Source: Ancylobacter koreensis (lineage in GTDB: Bacteria > Pseudomonadota > Alphaproteobacteria > Rhizobiales > Xanthobacteraceae). From it: a DNA stretch of 64,000 bases. A program made the position numbers and the translations under genes. The stretch is taken from positions 372,001-436,000 of the forward strand of contig NZ_JALKCG010000001.1 of assembly GCF_023016525.1 (NCBI RefSeq). Direction: 5' to 3'. This document shows, one piece after another, positions 32,836 through 42,712 of the stretch (the first letter of the stretch is position 1; each line of letters starts with the position of its first letter). Under the pieces are notes generated by a model. It was not told the origin of the DNA. It was given only the letters and a program-made list of their open reading frames with translations, and searched no databases.

Positions 32836-33939
32836 ATGACCTTCCAGAATGGAACTCCGGCGCCGTCGCGGCGCAGCGTCATGAAAGGCATGGGCCTGGC
32901 GGCCGCCACGCTGGCGGCTCCCGGCGTGATCCGCCGCGCCTATGCCGAAGAGCCCATCGTGCTGCTCACCTGGGAGACCTATCACGACCCGGCATGGTGC
33001 AAGGAGTGGAGCGAAGCGAACGGCGTCGAGGTGAAGCCGGTGGTCATCGGCTCGGTCGACGAACTGTTCTCGCAGCCCTTCTCGGGCGCCGTGCAGCCCG
33101 ACATCATGTACATCGAGACCGGCTCGCTGCCGCGCTTCAAGGAAGCCGGACTCATCGGACCGCTCGACATCTCGAAGTTGCCGAACATCAAGAACATCAC
33201 GCCCAATCTCGACTGGAAGAAGTACACCAATGTCGGCGGCGAGGTGGTGGGCGTGCCCTACAACTGGGGCACCCAGCCGCTGATGTACAATGCCGACCTG
33301 ATCAAGTCGCCGGACAGCTGGGCGGCGCTGTGGGACGAGAAGTACCGCGGCAAGGTCAATGTGTTCGACGACTGCACCATCGTCTTCCCGATGATCGCGC
33401 TCTATGTCGGCGCCAAGGACCCGTTCAACCTGACCGATTCCGACTTCGAGAAGTGCGAGAACGCGCTGCGCGAGCTGCGCAAGCAGGTGCGCACGATCGC
33501 CCGCGGCTTCGACGACGCCGTGACCATCTATGCCGCCGGCGACGCGGTGATCGGCTACTGCCAGAACATCGCCGTCGTCACCTCGTTGCAGGACAAGGGC
33601 AAGAACTTCAACTATTCGCTGCCCAAGGAAGGCACCCCGACCTGGATCGACTGCACTGGCGTCTCCAAGAAGGGCAATCGCGACATCGTCTACAAGTTCA
33701 TCAACGACAACCTGTCGGTGAAGTGGCAGGCCCGCTTCATCGAGGCCTCGACCAATAACGGCGTGCTCGACCTCGCCGAGGCCAAGGCGGGCGGCGTGAC
33801 CGAAGCGACGCTCAAGCGCACCAATATTCCCGATTCGCAGGCCGGCGATTTCTGGAACAAGCTCGTCATCCTGCAGAAGCCCGAGGACTTCGAGCGCCGC
33901 CTGCAGATCTGGAACGACTTCAAGGCCGGCACGCTCTGA
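32836..33939 (+). CDS. ABC transporter substrate-binding protein, polyamine (PotD-like) type, importer 2
   Basis: This 367-residue protein is exported by Tat: SRRSVMKGM with Arg12-Arg13, a hydrophobic core and a likely cut after AYA at residue 37. The mature region begins EEPIVLLTWETYHDPAWCKEWSEANG, a family-1 polyamine-type binder, with QPDIMYIETGSLPRFKEAGLIGPLD typical of the fold. The ATG at 32836 follows AGGGG. It is the first gene of a three-gene importer whose order (SBP-ATPase-fused permease) differs from importer 1. It is only weakly similar to the importer 1 binder, so a different ligand is likely. Confidence 0.9.
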   Translation: MTFQNGTPAPSRRSVMKGMGLAAATLAAPGVIRRAYAEEPIVLLTWETYHDPAWCKEWSEANGVEVKPVVIGSVDELFSQPFSGAVQPDIMYIETGSLPRFKEAGLIGPLDISKLPNIKNITPNLDWKKYTNVGGEVVGVPYNWGTQPLMYNADLIKSPDSWAALWDEKYRGKVNVFDDCTIVFPMIALYVGAKDPFNLTDSDFEKCENALRELRKQVRTIARGFDDAVTIYAAGDAVIGYCQNIAVVTSLQDKGKNFNYSLPKEGTPTWIDCTGVSKKGNRDIVYKFINDNLSVKWQARFIEASTNNGVLDLAEAKAGGVTEATLKRTNIPDSQAGDFWNKLVILQKPEDFERRLQIWNDFKAGTL

Positions 33940-33978
33940 CGGGCGGGCCTGACTGATGCGATTATCGGAGCACGAGTG

Positions 33979-35050
<1,072 letters not shown>

Positions 35051-35058
<8 letters not shown>

Positions 35059-36778
35059 CATCGCCTCCGACATGACGCTGCCCGCCACCCGCCCCGTCCG
35101 CCTGCGCTCCTTCAGCGTGCTCGGCTGGCCGGTCTATGCCTGGTTCATCGCCCTCGTTCTGGTGCCGAATCTGCTGCTCATCGGCACCAGCTTCCTGCGC
35201 ACCTCGAACGGGTTGATCGTCTTCGATCCGAGCGTCGCTTCCTATCTCCGGCTGTGGAAGTCGGGCAGCTTCCAGTTCCTGCTCTTCAAGACGCTGGCGA
35301 CCAGCTTTGGCGCCGCCGCCATCGGCTGCCTGATCGCCTATCCCATGGCCTATTACGCCGCGCGCGTGGTGCAGAAGAACCGCTCCATCCTCGTGCTGCT
35401 GGTCATCATCCCGCTGTGGATCAGCCTGCTGATGCGCGTCTTCGCCTGGCGCATGATCCTCGGCCAGAACGGCATACTGAACTCGACGCTGGTGGGCAGC
35501 GGCATTCTCGACCAGCCGAGCGAGGCGTTCCTCTACACCGGCTTCTCGGTGCTGCTGGCCTACACCTACATCTCCATCCCGTTCTGCTTCGTCGCCATCT
35601 TCACCGCGCTGGAGAAGATACCGCACGCGCTGATCGAGGCCTCGCAGGACAGCGGCGCCTCCTCCTGGCAGACCTTCCGCCATGTGGTGTGGCCGCTCTC
35701 GCGGCCGAGCGTCGCCATCGGCTTCTCGCTCGCCTTCCTGATGACGGTGGGCGACTACATCACCCCCTCCATGGTCGGCGGCATCGACGGCACGATGATC
35801 GGCATGGTGATCGCCTCGCAGTTCGGCATCGCCAACAACTGGCCCTACGGCTCGGCCATCGCGGTCTGCCTGATGGTGAGCGTCGGCCTCGTGCTGGCGC
35901 TCGTCATGTGGGCCGGCCAGACGAAGGGCGTGCTGATGGGGGACGAGGGCGCCCGCGCCCCGGTGCCGACGCACGCGCTCACCACCGGCCAGCGCCTGCT
36001 GCGGGCCGGGGCGGCGGCGGCCTTCGCCCTGCCCTATCTCTTCCTCTACGCGCCGCTCGCCATCATGGTGCTGATGTCGTTCAACGATTCCTCGGTGCAG
36101 GCCTTTCCCCTGCAGGGCGCGACGCTGCGCTGGTACACCGAGCTCGCCGACAACAGCGCCATGCTGGAGGCGGTGCAGCGCAGCCTGCTGGTCGGCTTCG
36201 GCGTGGTGCTGGTGTCGACCGTGGCGGCCATCGGCTTCGCCTTCGCGCTGCATTACGGGCGGGTGCGGCAGGCGCGCTTCTTCGAGTTCGCGCTTGCCAT
36301 TCCGGTGGCCATACCCGGCGTCGTGCTCGGCATCGTCATGGTGCTGGCGACACAGCTCGTGCAGATCCCCTCCGGCATCGGCCGGGTGGTGATCGGCCAG
36401 GCGAGCTTCGTCATGCCGGTGATCCTGATGATCATCCTCGCCCGGCTGCGCCGGCTCGACGGGGCGCTGCTGGAAGCCTCGATGGACGCCGGCGCCAACC
36501 ACTGGCAGAGCTTCGTCCACGTCATGTTCCCCTCGATCCGGGGCGCGGTGATCGGCGGCGCGCTGCTGGGCTTCACCCTGTCGGCCGACGACGTGATGGT
36601 GACGCTGTTCCTTTCCGGCACCTCGCCGACCCTGCCGATCTGGGTGTGGAACCAGATGCGCTTCGGCTTCACCCCCTCGGTCAACGCCATCTTCACGCTG
36701 GTCGGGGTCGGCTCGCTGCTGGTGATCCTGGTCTGCAACAAGCTGGTGTTCCGCGAGGCCCCACGCTCAGACGCCTGA
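35051..36778 (+). CDS. ABC transporter permease, fused PotB-PotC type, importer 2
   Basis: This 575-residue inner-membrane protein carries both permease units that are normally separate. The N-terminal half (about 1-290) has an EAA loop LIEASQDSGASSWQTFRHVVWP. The C-terminal half (from about 320, LPYLFLYAPLAIMVLMSFND) has a second EAA loop LLEASMDAGANHWQSFVHVMFP. About 12-13 membrane segments are expected in total. No stop, frameshift or start remnant separates the halves; a hydrophilic linker (GDEGARAPVPTHALTTGQR) joins them. It overlaps the ATPase gene by eight bases (ATGGCTGA). No further permease gene follows, so the fusion should supply the whole channel. Confidence 0.9.
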
Positions 36779-36803
36779 AGACCGCCGGACGCCTGATCTC
36801 GCC

Positions 36804-38231
36804 CTACGCTGGCGCCCGCGACGGCGCCAGCGTGTCGAGCGCGCGCGCCAACACCTCGAAGAGGCGCGGCTCCAGCGACTGGGCGACGTTGAAGCGCATG
36901 AAGCCGCCGGCCGTGCCGGACGGGCTGAAGGCGTTGCCCGGCGCCAGCACCACGCCCTCGGCCAGCGCCGCGCGGGCGAGTGCCGCCGCGTCGATGCCCG
37001 CCGGCAGCCGGCACCACAGAAACATGCCGGCCCTCGGCTCCAGCCACGGTTCGATACCGAGTGGGCGCAGCCGCGCCGCCGTCGCCTCCATCGCCCGGGC
37101 GAGGCGCTGGCGCACGCCTTCCATGTGCCGGCGATAGCCGCCATCGGTGAGCGCCGCCTGCACCAGCGCGGCATCGAGCCGCCCGCCGCCGAAGGAGGTG
37201 GCGATCTTCAGATCCGTGAGGCTCTCCACCCAATCCGCCCGCGCGGCGATGTAGCCGCAGCGCGCGGCGGCCGAAAGCGACTTGGAGAAGCTGCCGATCT
37301 GCACGACGCGCGAGAGCCCGTCGAAGGCGGCGAGGCGCGGCGCCGGCACGGTCTCGAAATCGGCGAAGATGTCGTCCTCGACGATGACCAGCGCCGCCCG
37401 CTCGGCGAGTTGCAGCAACCGGTGCGCCACCGCCGGCGAGAGCGTGGCGCCGGTCGGATTCTGGATCGCCGAATTGGTGATGTAGAGGCGCGGGGCATGC
37501 CTCTCCAGCGCCGTCGCGAAGGCGTCGAGGTCGGGGCCTGTCGGCGTCCAGCGCACGCCGACGACCTTCGCTCGGTGCGCCTTCAGCAGAGCGTGGAAAT
37601 TGAAGTAGCAGGGATCGTCGACCAGCACCGCGTCGCCCGGCTCCAGGAGGAAACGGCAGACGAGATCGATGGCGTGGGTGCCGGATTCGGTGAGCAGGAG
37701 GCGCTCGGGCGCCACCTCGACGCCATTGCCCGCGAGCCGGCGCGCCAGCACCGCGCGCAGCCCGGCAGGACCGCGCGGCGTGGCGTAGTCGGTGAGGTCC
37801 GGCGCCGGCGCGCGGGCGAGCGTCCGCAGCCCCCGGCGCAGCCCGGCCTCGAACATCCAGTCGGCCGGCAGCCAGCCGCAGCCGGGCTTCAGCGCCTCCC
37901 CTCCCGCCTCCAGCGACTGGCGCGAGATCCACAGCGGGTCGACGGCGCGGTCGAGCCGGGGCCCGATCTCGGCCAGCGCCAGCGGCGCCGGCGGACCGGC
38001 GACATAGAAGCCGGAGCCGGGACGCGCGCGGATGGCGCCCTCCGCCGCGAGCCGCTCATAGGCCTCGACCACGGTGGAAACCGAGACCCCCATCGCCTTT
38101 GCCTGCGCTCGCACCGAGGGCAGCCGCGCGCCGGCCGACAGCGCGCGTGAGGCAATGCGGGCGCGGACCGCCGCCATCACCGCCTCGATGCGGGTGGCGG
38201 GCTGGGTAGCGGTGAGGGCGCGAGTGTCCAT
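36804..38231 (-). CDS. MocR-type regulator (GntR HTH plus aminotransferase-like domain)
   Basis: This 475-residue protein has an N-terminal GntR winged helix (residues about 13-80, LPSVRAQAKAMGVSVSTVVEAYERLAAEGAI) joined to a fold-type I PLP aminotransferase domain. The PLP Schiff-base Lys is Lys317 in GSFSKSLSAAARCGY, with ITNSAIQNPTGATLS and VEDDIFADFE supporting cofactor binding. MocR proteins usually control a neighbouring gene for amine, PLP or GABA metabolism. Here the divergent DMT exporter is the likely target. A GC-rich 11-base hairpin (36806-36833) overlaps its 3' end, opposite the end of importer 2. Confidence 0.9.
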   Translation of the reverse strand: MDTRALTATQPATRIEAVMAAVRARIASRALSAGARLPSVRAQAKAMGVSVSTVVEAYERLAAEGAIRARPGSGFYVAGPPAPLALAEIGPRLDRAVDPLWISRQSLEAGGEALKPGCGWLPADWMFEAGLRRGLRTLARAPAPDLTDYATPRGPAGLRAVLARRLAGNGVEVAPERLLLTESGTHAIDLVCRFLLEPGDAVLVDDPCYFNFHALLKAHRAKVVGVRWTPTGPDLDAFATALERHAPRLYITNSAIQNPTGATLSPAVAHRLLQLAERAALVIVEDDIFADFETVPAPRLAAFDGLSRVVQIGSFSKSLSAAARCGYIAARADWVESLTDLKIATSFGGGRLDAALVQAALTDGGYRRHMEGVRQRLARAMEATAARLRPLGIEPWLEPRAGMFLWCRLPAGIDAAALARAALAEGVVLAPGNAFSPSGTAGGFMRFNVAQSLEPRLFEVLARALDTLAPSRAPA

Positions 38232-38360
38232 CCGTATGGCTCATCCGGGCATAACAGTTACCACCAATTGTACTGGTCCGTATCTGGCGCGTCGAGCGGC
38301 GCCCGGCGAGAAGGTGGTTTCGCGTCGTGACGCATCCGGCGCGCCGATCGGAGGAAGCGG
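38232..38360. promoter_or_regulatory. Divergent promoter region between MocR regulator and DMT exporter
   Basis: A short AT-richer core (CATAACAGTTACCACCAATT then GTACTGGT, about 38250-38278) contains ACCA and TGGT blocks in inverted order, the sort of site expected for a MocR/GntR protein. This is pattern resemblance only. Confidence 0.35.
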
Positions 38361-39350
38361 ATGAACAGGTCGACAGGCGGCTGGATCAGCGGCTTCATCG
38401 GGGTGGCGATCTTTTCCGGCTCCCTGCCGGCGACGCGCGTCGCGGTGGCCGGTTTCTCACCGCTCTTCCTGACCGGCGCGCGTGCGAGCATCGCCGGCCT
38501 CATCGCCCTCGCGCTGCTCGCCCTGATGCGCCAGAAGCGGCCCGCGCGGGCGGACATCCTGCCGCTGATCGTCGTCAGCCTCGGCGTGGTGGTCGGCTTT
38601 CCGCTGCTCACCGCGCTGGCCTTGCAGCGCGTGACCTCGGCCCATTCCATCGTGTTCATCGGCCTGCTGCCGGTGGCGACGGCGATCTTCGGCGTGCTGC
38701 GCGGTGGCGAGCGCCCACCCATGGCGTTCTGGGTGTTCTCGCTGCTGGGTAGCGCGCTTGTGGTTGGCCACGCGCTCGGACAGGGGCTTGCCGCCTCGCC
38801 GGCGGGCGATCTCATGATGCTCGGCGCGGTGCTCGTCTGCGGGCTCGGCTATGCCGAGGGCGCGGTGCTGTCGCGCCGGCTCGGCGGCTGGCAGGTGATC
38901 TCATGGGCGCTGGTCATCGCGCTGCCCCTCATGGTGCCGCTGACGCTGCTGGTGCCCACCCCGCCGCTCGCGCAGGCGAGCCCGCCGGCCTGGACCGGCC
39001 TCGCCTATGTCTCGCTGTTCAGCATGCTGATCGGCTTCATGTTCTGGTATCGCGGCCTGGCGCGCGGCGGCATCGCGGCGGTCGGCCAGCTTCAGCTTCT
39101 GCAGCCCTTCCTCGGGCTCGGCATCGCGGCGCTGCTGCTGGGCGAGAGCGTGAGCGCGGCCATGCTGGCGGTGACGCTCGGCGTGGTCGCCTGCGTCGCC
39201 GGCGCGCGGCGCTTTTCCGCCCCGGCGGGCGGCGGCACGGGCGCGGTCGGGACAGATGGTGCGGGTGGTCGGACTCGAACCGACATATCCGTGAGGACGG
39301 CGGATTTTGAGTCCGCTGCGTCTACCAGTTCCGCCACACCCGCGCGGTGA
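38361..39350 (+). CDS. DMT superfamily (EamA) transporter
   Basis: This 329-residue inner-membrane protein has ten predicted helices in two EamA repeats. The first starts WISGFIGVAIFSGSLPATRVAVAGFSP; the second contains YVSLFSMLIGFMFWYRGLARGGIAAVGQLQLLQPFLG. GGAGG lies four bases before the ATG. These carriers usually export amino acids or metabolites. It is divergent from the MocR gene, its likely regulator. Oddly, the last ~30 codons run antisense through the whole tRNA-Leu gene and stop seven bases beyond it, giving a tail with no membrane or EamA character. Confidence 0.85.
   Translation: MNRSTGGWISGFIGVAIFSGSLPATRVAVAGFSPLFLTGARASIAGLIALALLALMRQKRPARADILPLIVVSLGVVVGFPLLTALALQRVTSAHSIVFIGLLPVATAIFGVLRGGERPPMAFWVFSLLGSALVVGHALGQGLAASPAGDLMMLGAVLVCGLGYAEGAVLSRRLGGWQVISWALVIALPLMVPLTLLVPTPPLAQASPPAWTGLAYVSLFSMLIGFMFWYRGLARGGIAAVGQLQLLQPFLGLGIAALLLGESVSAAMLAVTLGVVACVAGARRFSAPAGGGTGAVGTDGAGGRTRTDISVRTADFESAASTSSATPAR
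39257..39343 (-). tRNA. tRNA-Leu (anticodon CAA)
   Basis: On the minus strand it is 87 bases including an encoded CCA. The acceptor stem is GCGGGTG/CACCCGC, the D-arm begins TGGCGGAACTGGTAGACGCA (class II Leu type), and the anticodon stem-loop GCGGA-CTCAAAA-TCCGC places CAA at 34-36. A long variable arm and the TTCGAGTC T-loop follow. It decodes UUG. It lies wholly inside the 3' end of the DMT transporter frame on the other strand. Confidence 0.96.
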
Positions 39351-39414
39351 GCCTGTCTATAACGGATGGAAGACGCCGCCAAGCCGGGACGCCAGGCGGG
39401 TGGGGCGCGCCCGC

Positions 39415-39879
39415 TCAGGGCGCCGGCGTGCAGGTGCCGAAGGCGCTCAGCGCCTTGCCTCCCGCCACCGTCATCAGCGTGGCGTCGGGCTTCGAGGCGG
39501 AGAGCTGGATCGCCCAGGCCGTCATGTTGTCGTTGCCGTCGATGACATAGCTCTCGCCGTCGCCGATCACGCTCTGGATCGAGCTGATATGGGGCAGCTT
39601 GTCGTCGGCCGTGCTGGCGATGATCTGCTCGCCGAAATGGACGAGTATCTTCGCCGGCAGGTCGATGGTGCCGAGCTCGGCGGAGGGCGCGCAGCCCTTG
39701 GCCTCGCAGACGAACACCTTGTCGAAGCTGCAGGCCAGCGGCGGGGGCAGCGTGTCGCCCGGACCGGCCTGTTCGGGCTGCGCGGCGGAAGGATTGGCCG
39801 CAGGGGCGGCGGCGTCCTGCGCCTGCGCGCCGGCGAGGCCCAGCATCAGGCAGAGCGCGGTGGCGGTGGTCTTCAGCAT
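39415..39879 (-). CDS. Hypothetical secreted protein
   Basis: This 154-residue protein has a clear Sec signal peptide (MLKTTATALCLMLGLAGAQAQD, cut after AQA). A Pro/Ala-rich stretch comes next, then a small beta-rich domain with two possible disulfide cysteine pairs (ACSFDKVFVCEAKGCAPS and a late FGTC). I do not recognise the family. The C-terminal part (SESY-like strand, DNMTAWAIQLSASKPDATLMTVAGG) resembles small periplasmic proteins conserved in Hyphomicrobiales. It lies 43 bases downstream, on the same strand, of the Gly/Pro-rich exported protein gene. Confidence 0.7.
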   Translation of the reverse strand: MLKTTATALCLMLGLAGAQAQDAAAPAANPSAAQPEQAGPGDTLPPPLACSFDKVFVCEAKGCAPSAELGTIDLPAKILVHFGEQIIASTADDKLPHISSIQSVIGDGESYVIDGNDNMTAWAIQLSASKPDATLMTVAGGKALSAFGTCTPAP

Positions 39880-39922
39880 CGGTCGGGTCCTGGTGCTTGA
39901 CCGGAAGGGATAAGGCGCGGGC

Positions 39923-40222
39923 TCAGTAGACCGGCGTGCGGCAGGGCGGGTAGGGCGGCGCGCCGCAATAGCCGGGGCCGTAGACCGGACGCGGCGGAGG
40001 CGGCGGCGGGTAGTAGGCCGGGGGCGGGGGCGGCGCGTAGTAATAGGTCTTGGGCTGGGTCGCGGCGGTGACCGCCGAACCGACCAGCGCGCCGGCCACA
40101 AGGCCGCCGATCAGGGCGCCGGTGGAATTCCCGGCCCTCGCGGGCAGGCTGGCAGCGGTGAGGGCCGGCAGGGCGATGGCCACGGCCAGCGCAAGGCGCA
40201 GCGGCGTTCGAAGAAGGCTCAT
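39923..40222 (-). CDS. Small exported glycine-zipper, proline/tyrosine-rich protein
   Basis: This 99-residue protein has a signal peptide ending ASLPARA, then a glycine-zipper membrane-like segment (GALIGGLVAGALVGSAVTAA). The tail is dominated by Pro and Tyr (PPPPPAYYPPPPPPRPVYG) with two Cys in CGAPPYPPC. GGTGGAAG precedes the ATG. Proteins of this shape are common in alphaproteobacterial envelopes; function is unknown. It is divergent from the small Tat-type protein gene at 40543. Confidence 0.72.
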   Translation of the reverse strand: MSLLRTPLRLALAVAIALPALTAASLPARAGNSTGALIGGLVAGALVGSAVTAATQPKTYYYAPPPPPAYYPPPPPPRPVYGPGYCGAPPYPPCRTPVY

Positions 40223-40542
40223 CTTCCACCTCGTGCGAATCGACACACTGACTATCGCCCAGCCCGCACGGCCGGACAAGGTGGTGGAACCTTGGGCCCG
40301 CAGCCGACGAGCCGGCGAGGCAAAAATACGGCGCCGGCAGGGCAACGCGCTCCAGCATCCGCACAAGTATTTGTAATATAAAGTCTATTCGCTGCGCGCC
40401 AATATCGGGCGCCGCAAGGTAATGCGCCATTTTAGCCGCGTTCGCGCGCGATCATCGTCTCCGGTTGGCGAACCATACCGCGCGTGGTGCATTACCACGG
40501 CGGACCCGCCGCGCAGGCGAGCGGGAGACAGTGGAGGTTCTA
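40223..40542. promoter_or_regulatory. Divergent intergenic region, AT-rich core
   Basis: This 320-base gap carries divergent promoters for two small exported proteins. The only AT-rich patch is about 40365-40395 (ACAAGTATTTGT palindrome followed by AATATAAAG). A short hairpin CGTGGT-GCATT-ACCACG lies at 40483-40499 near the plus-strand gene. No other gene is seen. Confidence 0.4.
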
Positions 40543-40875
40543 GTGGACAGACGAGGTTTTCTGCTCGGTCTTGCCGGTGTCGCCGGTGCCGGTGCCGCCG
40601 CCAGCCTGATGCTCTCGCCGGCGCAGGCGACCGTTCTCGGCCGGCTGCGTGACCTGCCCCCCGCCGCGCGTCCGCCCATGCCGTCCGAGCCCGACGCCGA
40701 TCTCGACACTCTGGCCGAGAACGGCGAAGGAGCGGCCGGCATGACGCCGGATGGCACGCCCGTCGACAGCGTGCAGTACTGGCGCCGTCCGCCCCGGCGT
40801 CGCCGGCGCGTCTGCGGCTGGCGCCGCAACCGCTGGGGCCGTCCGATCCGGCGCTGCTGGTATGTCTGGCGCTGA
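40543..40875 (+). CDS. Small Tat-type exported protein with Arg/Trp-rich C-terminus
   Basis: This 110-residue protein begins at GTG 40543, with GGAGG five bases upstream. Residues 2-12 (DRRGFLLGLAG) and the following Ala-rich core form a twin-arginine signal, cut around SPAQA. The mature part is Pro-rich and ends in a basic aromatic tail (WRRPPRRRRRVCGWRRNRWG, then RCWYVWR) with two Cys. I do not recognise the family. The tail suggests binding to an anionic surface such as peptidoglycan, nucleic acid or lipid (inference). A strong terminator follows directly. Confidence 0.65.
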   Translation: MDRRGFLLGLAGVAGAGAAASLMLSPAQATVLGRLRDLPPAARPPMPSEPDADLDTLAENGEGAAGMTPDGTPVDSVQYWRRPPRRRRRVCGWRRNRWGRPIRRCWYVWR

Positions 40876-40898
40876 CGCAGCCCGCCGCTGAACCGACG

Positions 40899-40929
40899 AA
40901 AGGGCGCGGATCATTTCCGCGCCCTTTTT
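40899..40929 (+). terminator. Intrinsic terminator
   Basis: A 12-base perfect stem (AAAGGGCGCGGA at 40899-40910 with TCCGCGCCCTTT at 40916-40927) and 5-base loop is followed by further T residues, 24 bases after the stop of the small Tat-type gene. Confidence 0.9.
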
Positions 40930-41017
40930 CATCGGCGACCCTGTGGATGAGGCTTCGACGCCTGCGCCTTGGGAGAGGCGGGCGATGAGGTTCAGGGACA
41001 GCGCGGCGTGGAGGGGA

Positions 41018-41093
41018 TGGTGCCGCTTGTCAGACTCGAACTGACGACCTCCGCATTACGAATGCGATGCTCTACCAACTGAGCTAAAGCGGC
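41018..41093 (-). tRNA. tRNA-Thr (anticodon CGT)
   Basis: On the minus strand it is 76 bases with encoded CCA. The acceptor stem is GCCGCTT/AAGCGGC, the D-arm TAGCTCAGTTGGTAGAGCA, the anticodon loop TTCGTAA in a TCGCA/TGCGG stem, and the T-arm GTTCGAGTC. It decodes ACG. Confidence 0.96.
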
Positions 41094-41170
41094 ACGCGCG
41101 GCTCTGATAAACGCGAAGGCCCTTCATTTCAAGCATTGCCTCGAAGGAGCTGTGCAGCCGCCTCCCGGCC

Positions 41171-42205
41171 TCAGCCCCATGGCCCGCGCCGCGTGCCGCC
41201 CTCGCGCTCGCCTGGCCGGCCGCGACCCCAGACATTGCTGGAAGGACGCGCGCCCGCCACCGGGCCGCGATCCCACGCCCCGGAAGTCGCACCAGAAGTC
41301 GCCCCCGCGCTCGCGCCGGCAGCCGGAGCGGACGCGCCGCCGGCCCATCCGCCAGCCGCGCCCATCTCGCGGGCCAGCGCCTGCAGCGCGGCGATGCGGT
41401 TCTCGGTTGCCGGGTGGGTGGAGAACAGACTGTCCATCCGCTCGCCGGACAGGGGGTTGATGATGAACATGTGCGCCGTCGCCGGATTGTGCTCGGCCGG
41501 CATGTTAGGGATGGCGTGCGCGGCGTTCGAAATCTTGGCCAGCGCCGAGGCGAGCCAGAGCGGCTGGCCGCAGATCTCCGCGCCCGTGCGGTCGGCGACA
41601 TATTCGCGCGAACGCGACACCGCCATCTGCACCACCATGGCGGCGAGCGGGGCGAGGATCATCATCGCGATGGTGCCGATGACGCCGAACGGATTGTTGT
41701 TGTTGCGCCCGCCGCCAAAGAACATGGCGAAATTCGCCAGCATCGAGATGGCGCCGGCCAGCGTCGCGGTGATCGTCATGGTCAGCGTGTCGTAATGCTT
41801 GATGTGGGCCAGCTCATGCGCCATCACGCCGGCCACTTCCTCGCGCGACAGCGAATTGATGAGGCCCGTGGTCGCCGCCACCGCCGCGTTCTCGGGGTTG
41901 CGACCGGTGGCGAAGGCGTTGGGCTGCGGGTTCTCGATGATGTAGACGCGCGGCATGGGAAGCTCCGCGCGGGCGGCCAGCGCCTCCACCATGCCGTAGA
42001 AATCCGGCGCGCTGGTCCGGTCGACCTCGCGGGCGCCGTACATGGACAGCACCATGCGGTCGGAATTCCAGTAGCTGAACAGGTTCATGCCGGCGGCGAC
42101 CAGCAGCGCCACCACCATGCCGGTCTGGCCGCCCAGCATGAAGCCGACACCCATGAACAGCGCGGTCATGCCAGCCAGCAGGATCGCCGTGCGGAAATAG
42201 TTCAT
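41171..42205 (-). CDS. htpX: Zinc metalloprotease HtpX
   Basis: This 344-residue inner-membrane M48 protease degrades misfolded membrane proteins. Two N-terminal helices ([36 protein letters not shown]) precede the zinc site HELAH at residues 130-134. A second hydrophobic pair follows, with the third ligand region [12 protein letters not shown]. The C-terminal ~60 residues are a Gly/Ala/Ser-rich low-complexity tail not needed for the fold. The family length is about 280-320, so the tail is an extension. Confidence 0.95.
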   Translation of the reverse strand: MNYFRTAILLAGMTALFMGVGFMLGGQTGMVVALLVAAGMNLFSYWNSDRMVLSMYGAREVDRTSAPDFYGMVEALAARAELPMPRVYIIENPQPNAFATGRNPENAAVAATTGLINSLSREEVAGVMAHELAHIKHYDTLTMTITATLAGAISMLANFAMFFGGGRNNNNPFGVIGTIAMMILAPLAAMVVQMAVSRSREYVADRTGAEICGQPLWLASALAKISNAAHAIPNMPAEHNPATAHMFIINPLSGERMDSLFSTHPATENRIAALQALAREMGAAGGWAGGASAPAAGASAGATSGATSGAWDRGPVAGARPSSNVWGRGRPGEREGGTRRGPWG

Positions 42206-42358
42206 CGTTCCCTCGTGCCCGGCCGCGCCTGCGGCCTGTTCACGCTACGAAATGGGAAGCGGGTGCGGACCCTTCAAGTTCGCCGCGCGCACGCGGCGTG
42301 CCTGACCCGCGCCGCGCCGCCTTGACGGGCACGGCCGGGCGATGGTTCCAATGCGCAG

Positions 42359-42580
42359 ATGACGAAGACGGACATGACCACCGCTGCGGGCACGCCGGCG
42401 CCTGCCACCACGTCCGGCCGCCCGCTCAGCCCGGCGGCCCAGCGGGCGCTCGCCGAAGCGGCCGAGCGCCGCGCCGCCAGCCAGCCCTTCGCCGGGCCGA
42501 AGGAGATCGACGGCCGCGACGGGCCCGAGCCGGTGCGCTACGGCGACTGGGAAGTGAAGGGCATCGCCTCGGATTTCTGA
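42359..42580 (+). CDS. DUF1674 / succinate dehydrogenase assembly factor 4-like protein
   Basis: This 73-residue protein ends with the conserved DGPEPVRYGDWEVKGIASDF block of DUF1674 (SDHAF4-like) proteins. That family binds and protects the flavinylated SdhA subunit during succinate dehydrogenase assembly. An alternative start is ATG 42374. It is divergent from htpX. The N-terminal 40 residues are Ala/Thr-rich and not conserved. Confidence 0.82.
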   Translation: MTKTDMTTAAGTPAPATTSGRPLSPAAQRALAEAAERRAASQPFAGPKEIDGRDGPEPVRYGDWEVKGIASDF

Positions 42581-42712
42581 TGGCGTGGCAGCTAATTACC
42601 TGTCTGGAGTCGCGAATCTTTTTGCGGGTTCTTCCCTTTGGCGTTCCGTGCTCTTCTGCGGCGGGTTCGCAGCCTCCGCTGGGTGGACGCGCGGTACCTA
42701 AGGGAGGGCAAG

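Noticed and set aside
36806..36833. 11-base GC hairpin after ABC importer 2 as an intrinsic terminator
   Set aside because: No T-run follows on either strand and it overlaps the MocR coding end. It may aid Rho-type termination, but that is not supportable from sequence.
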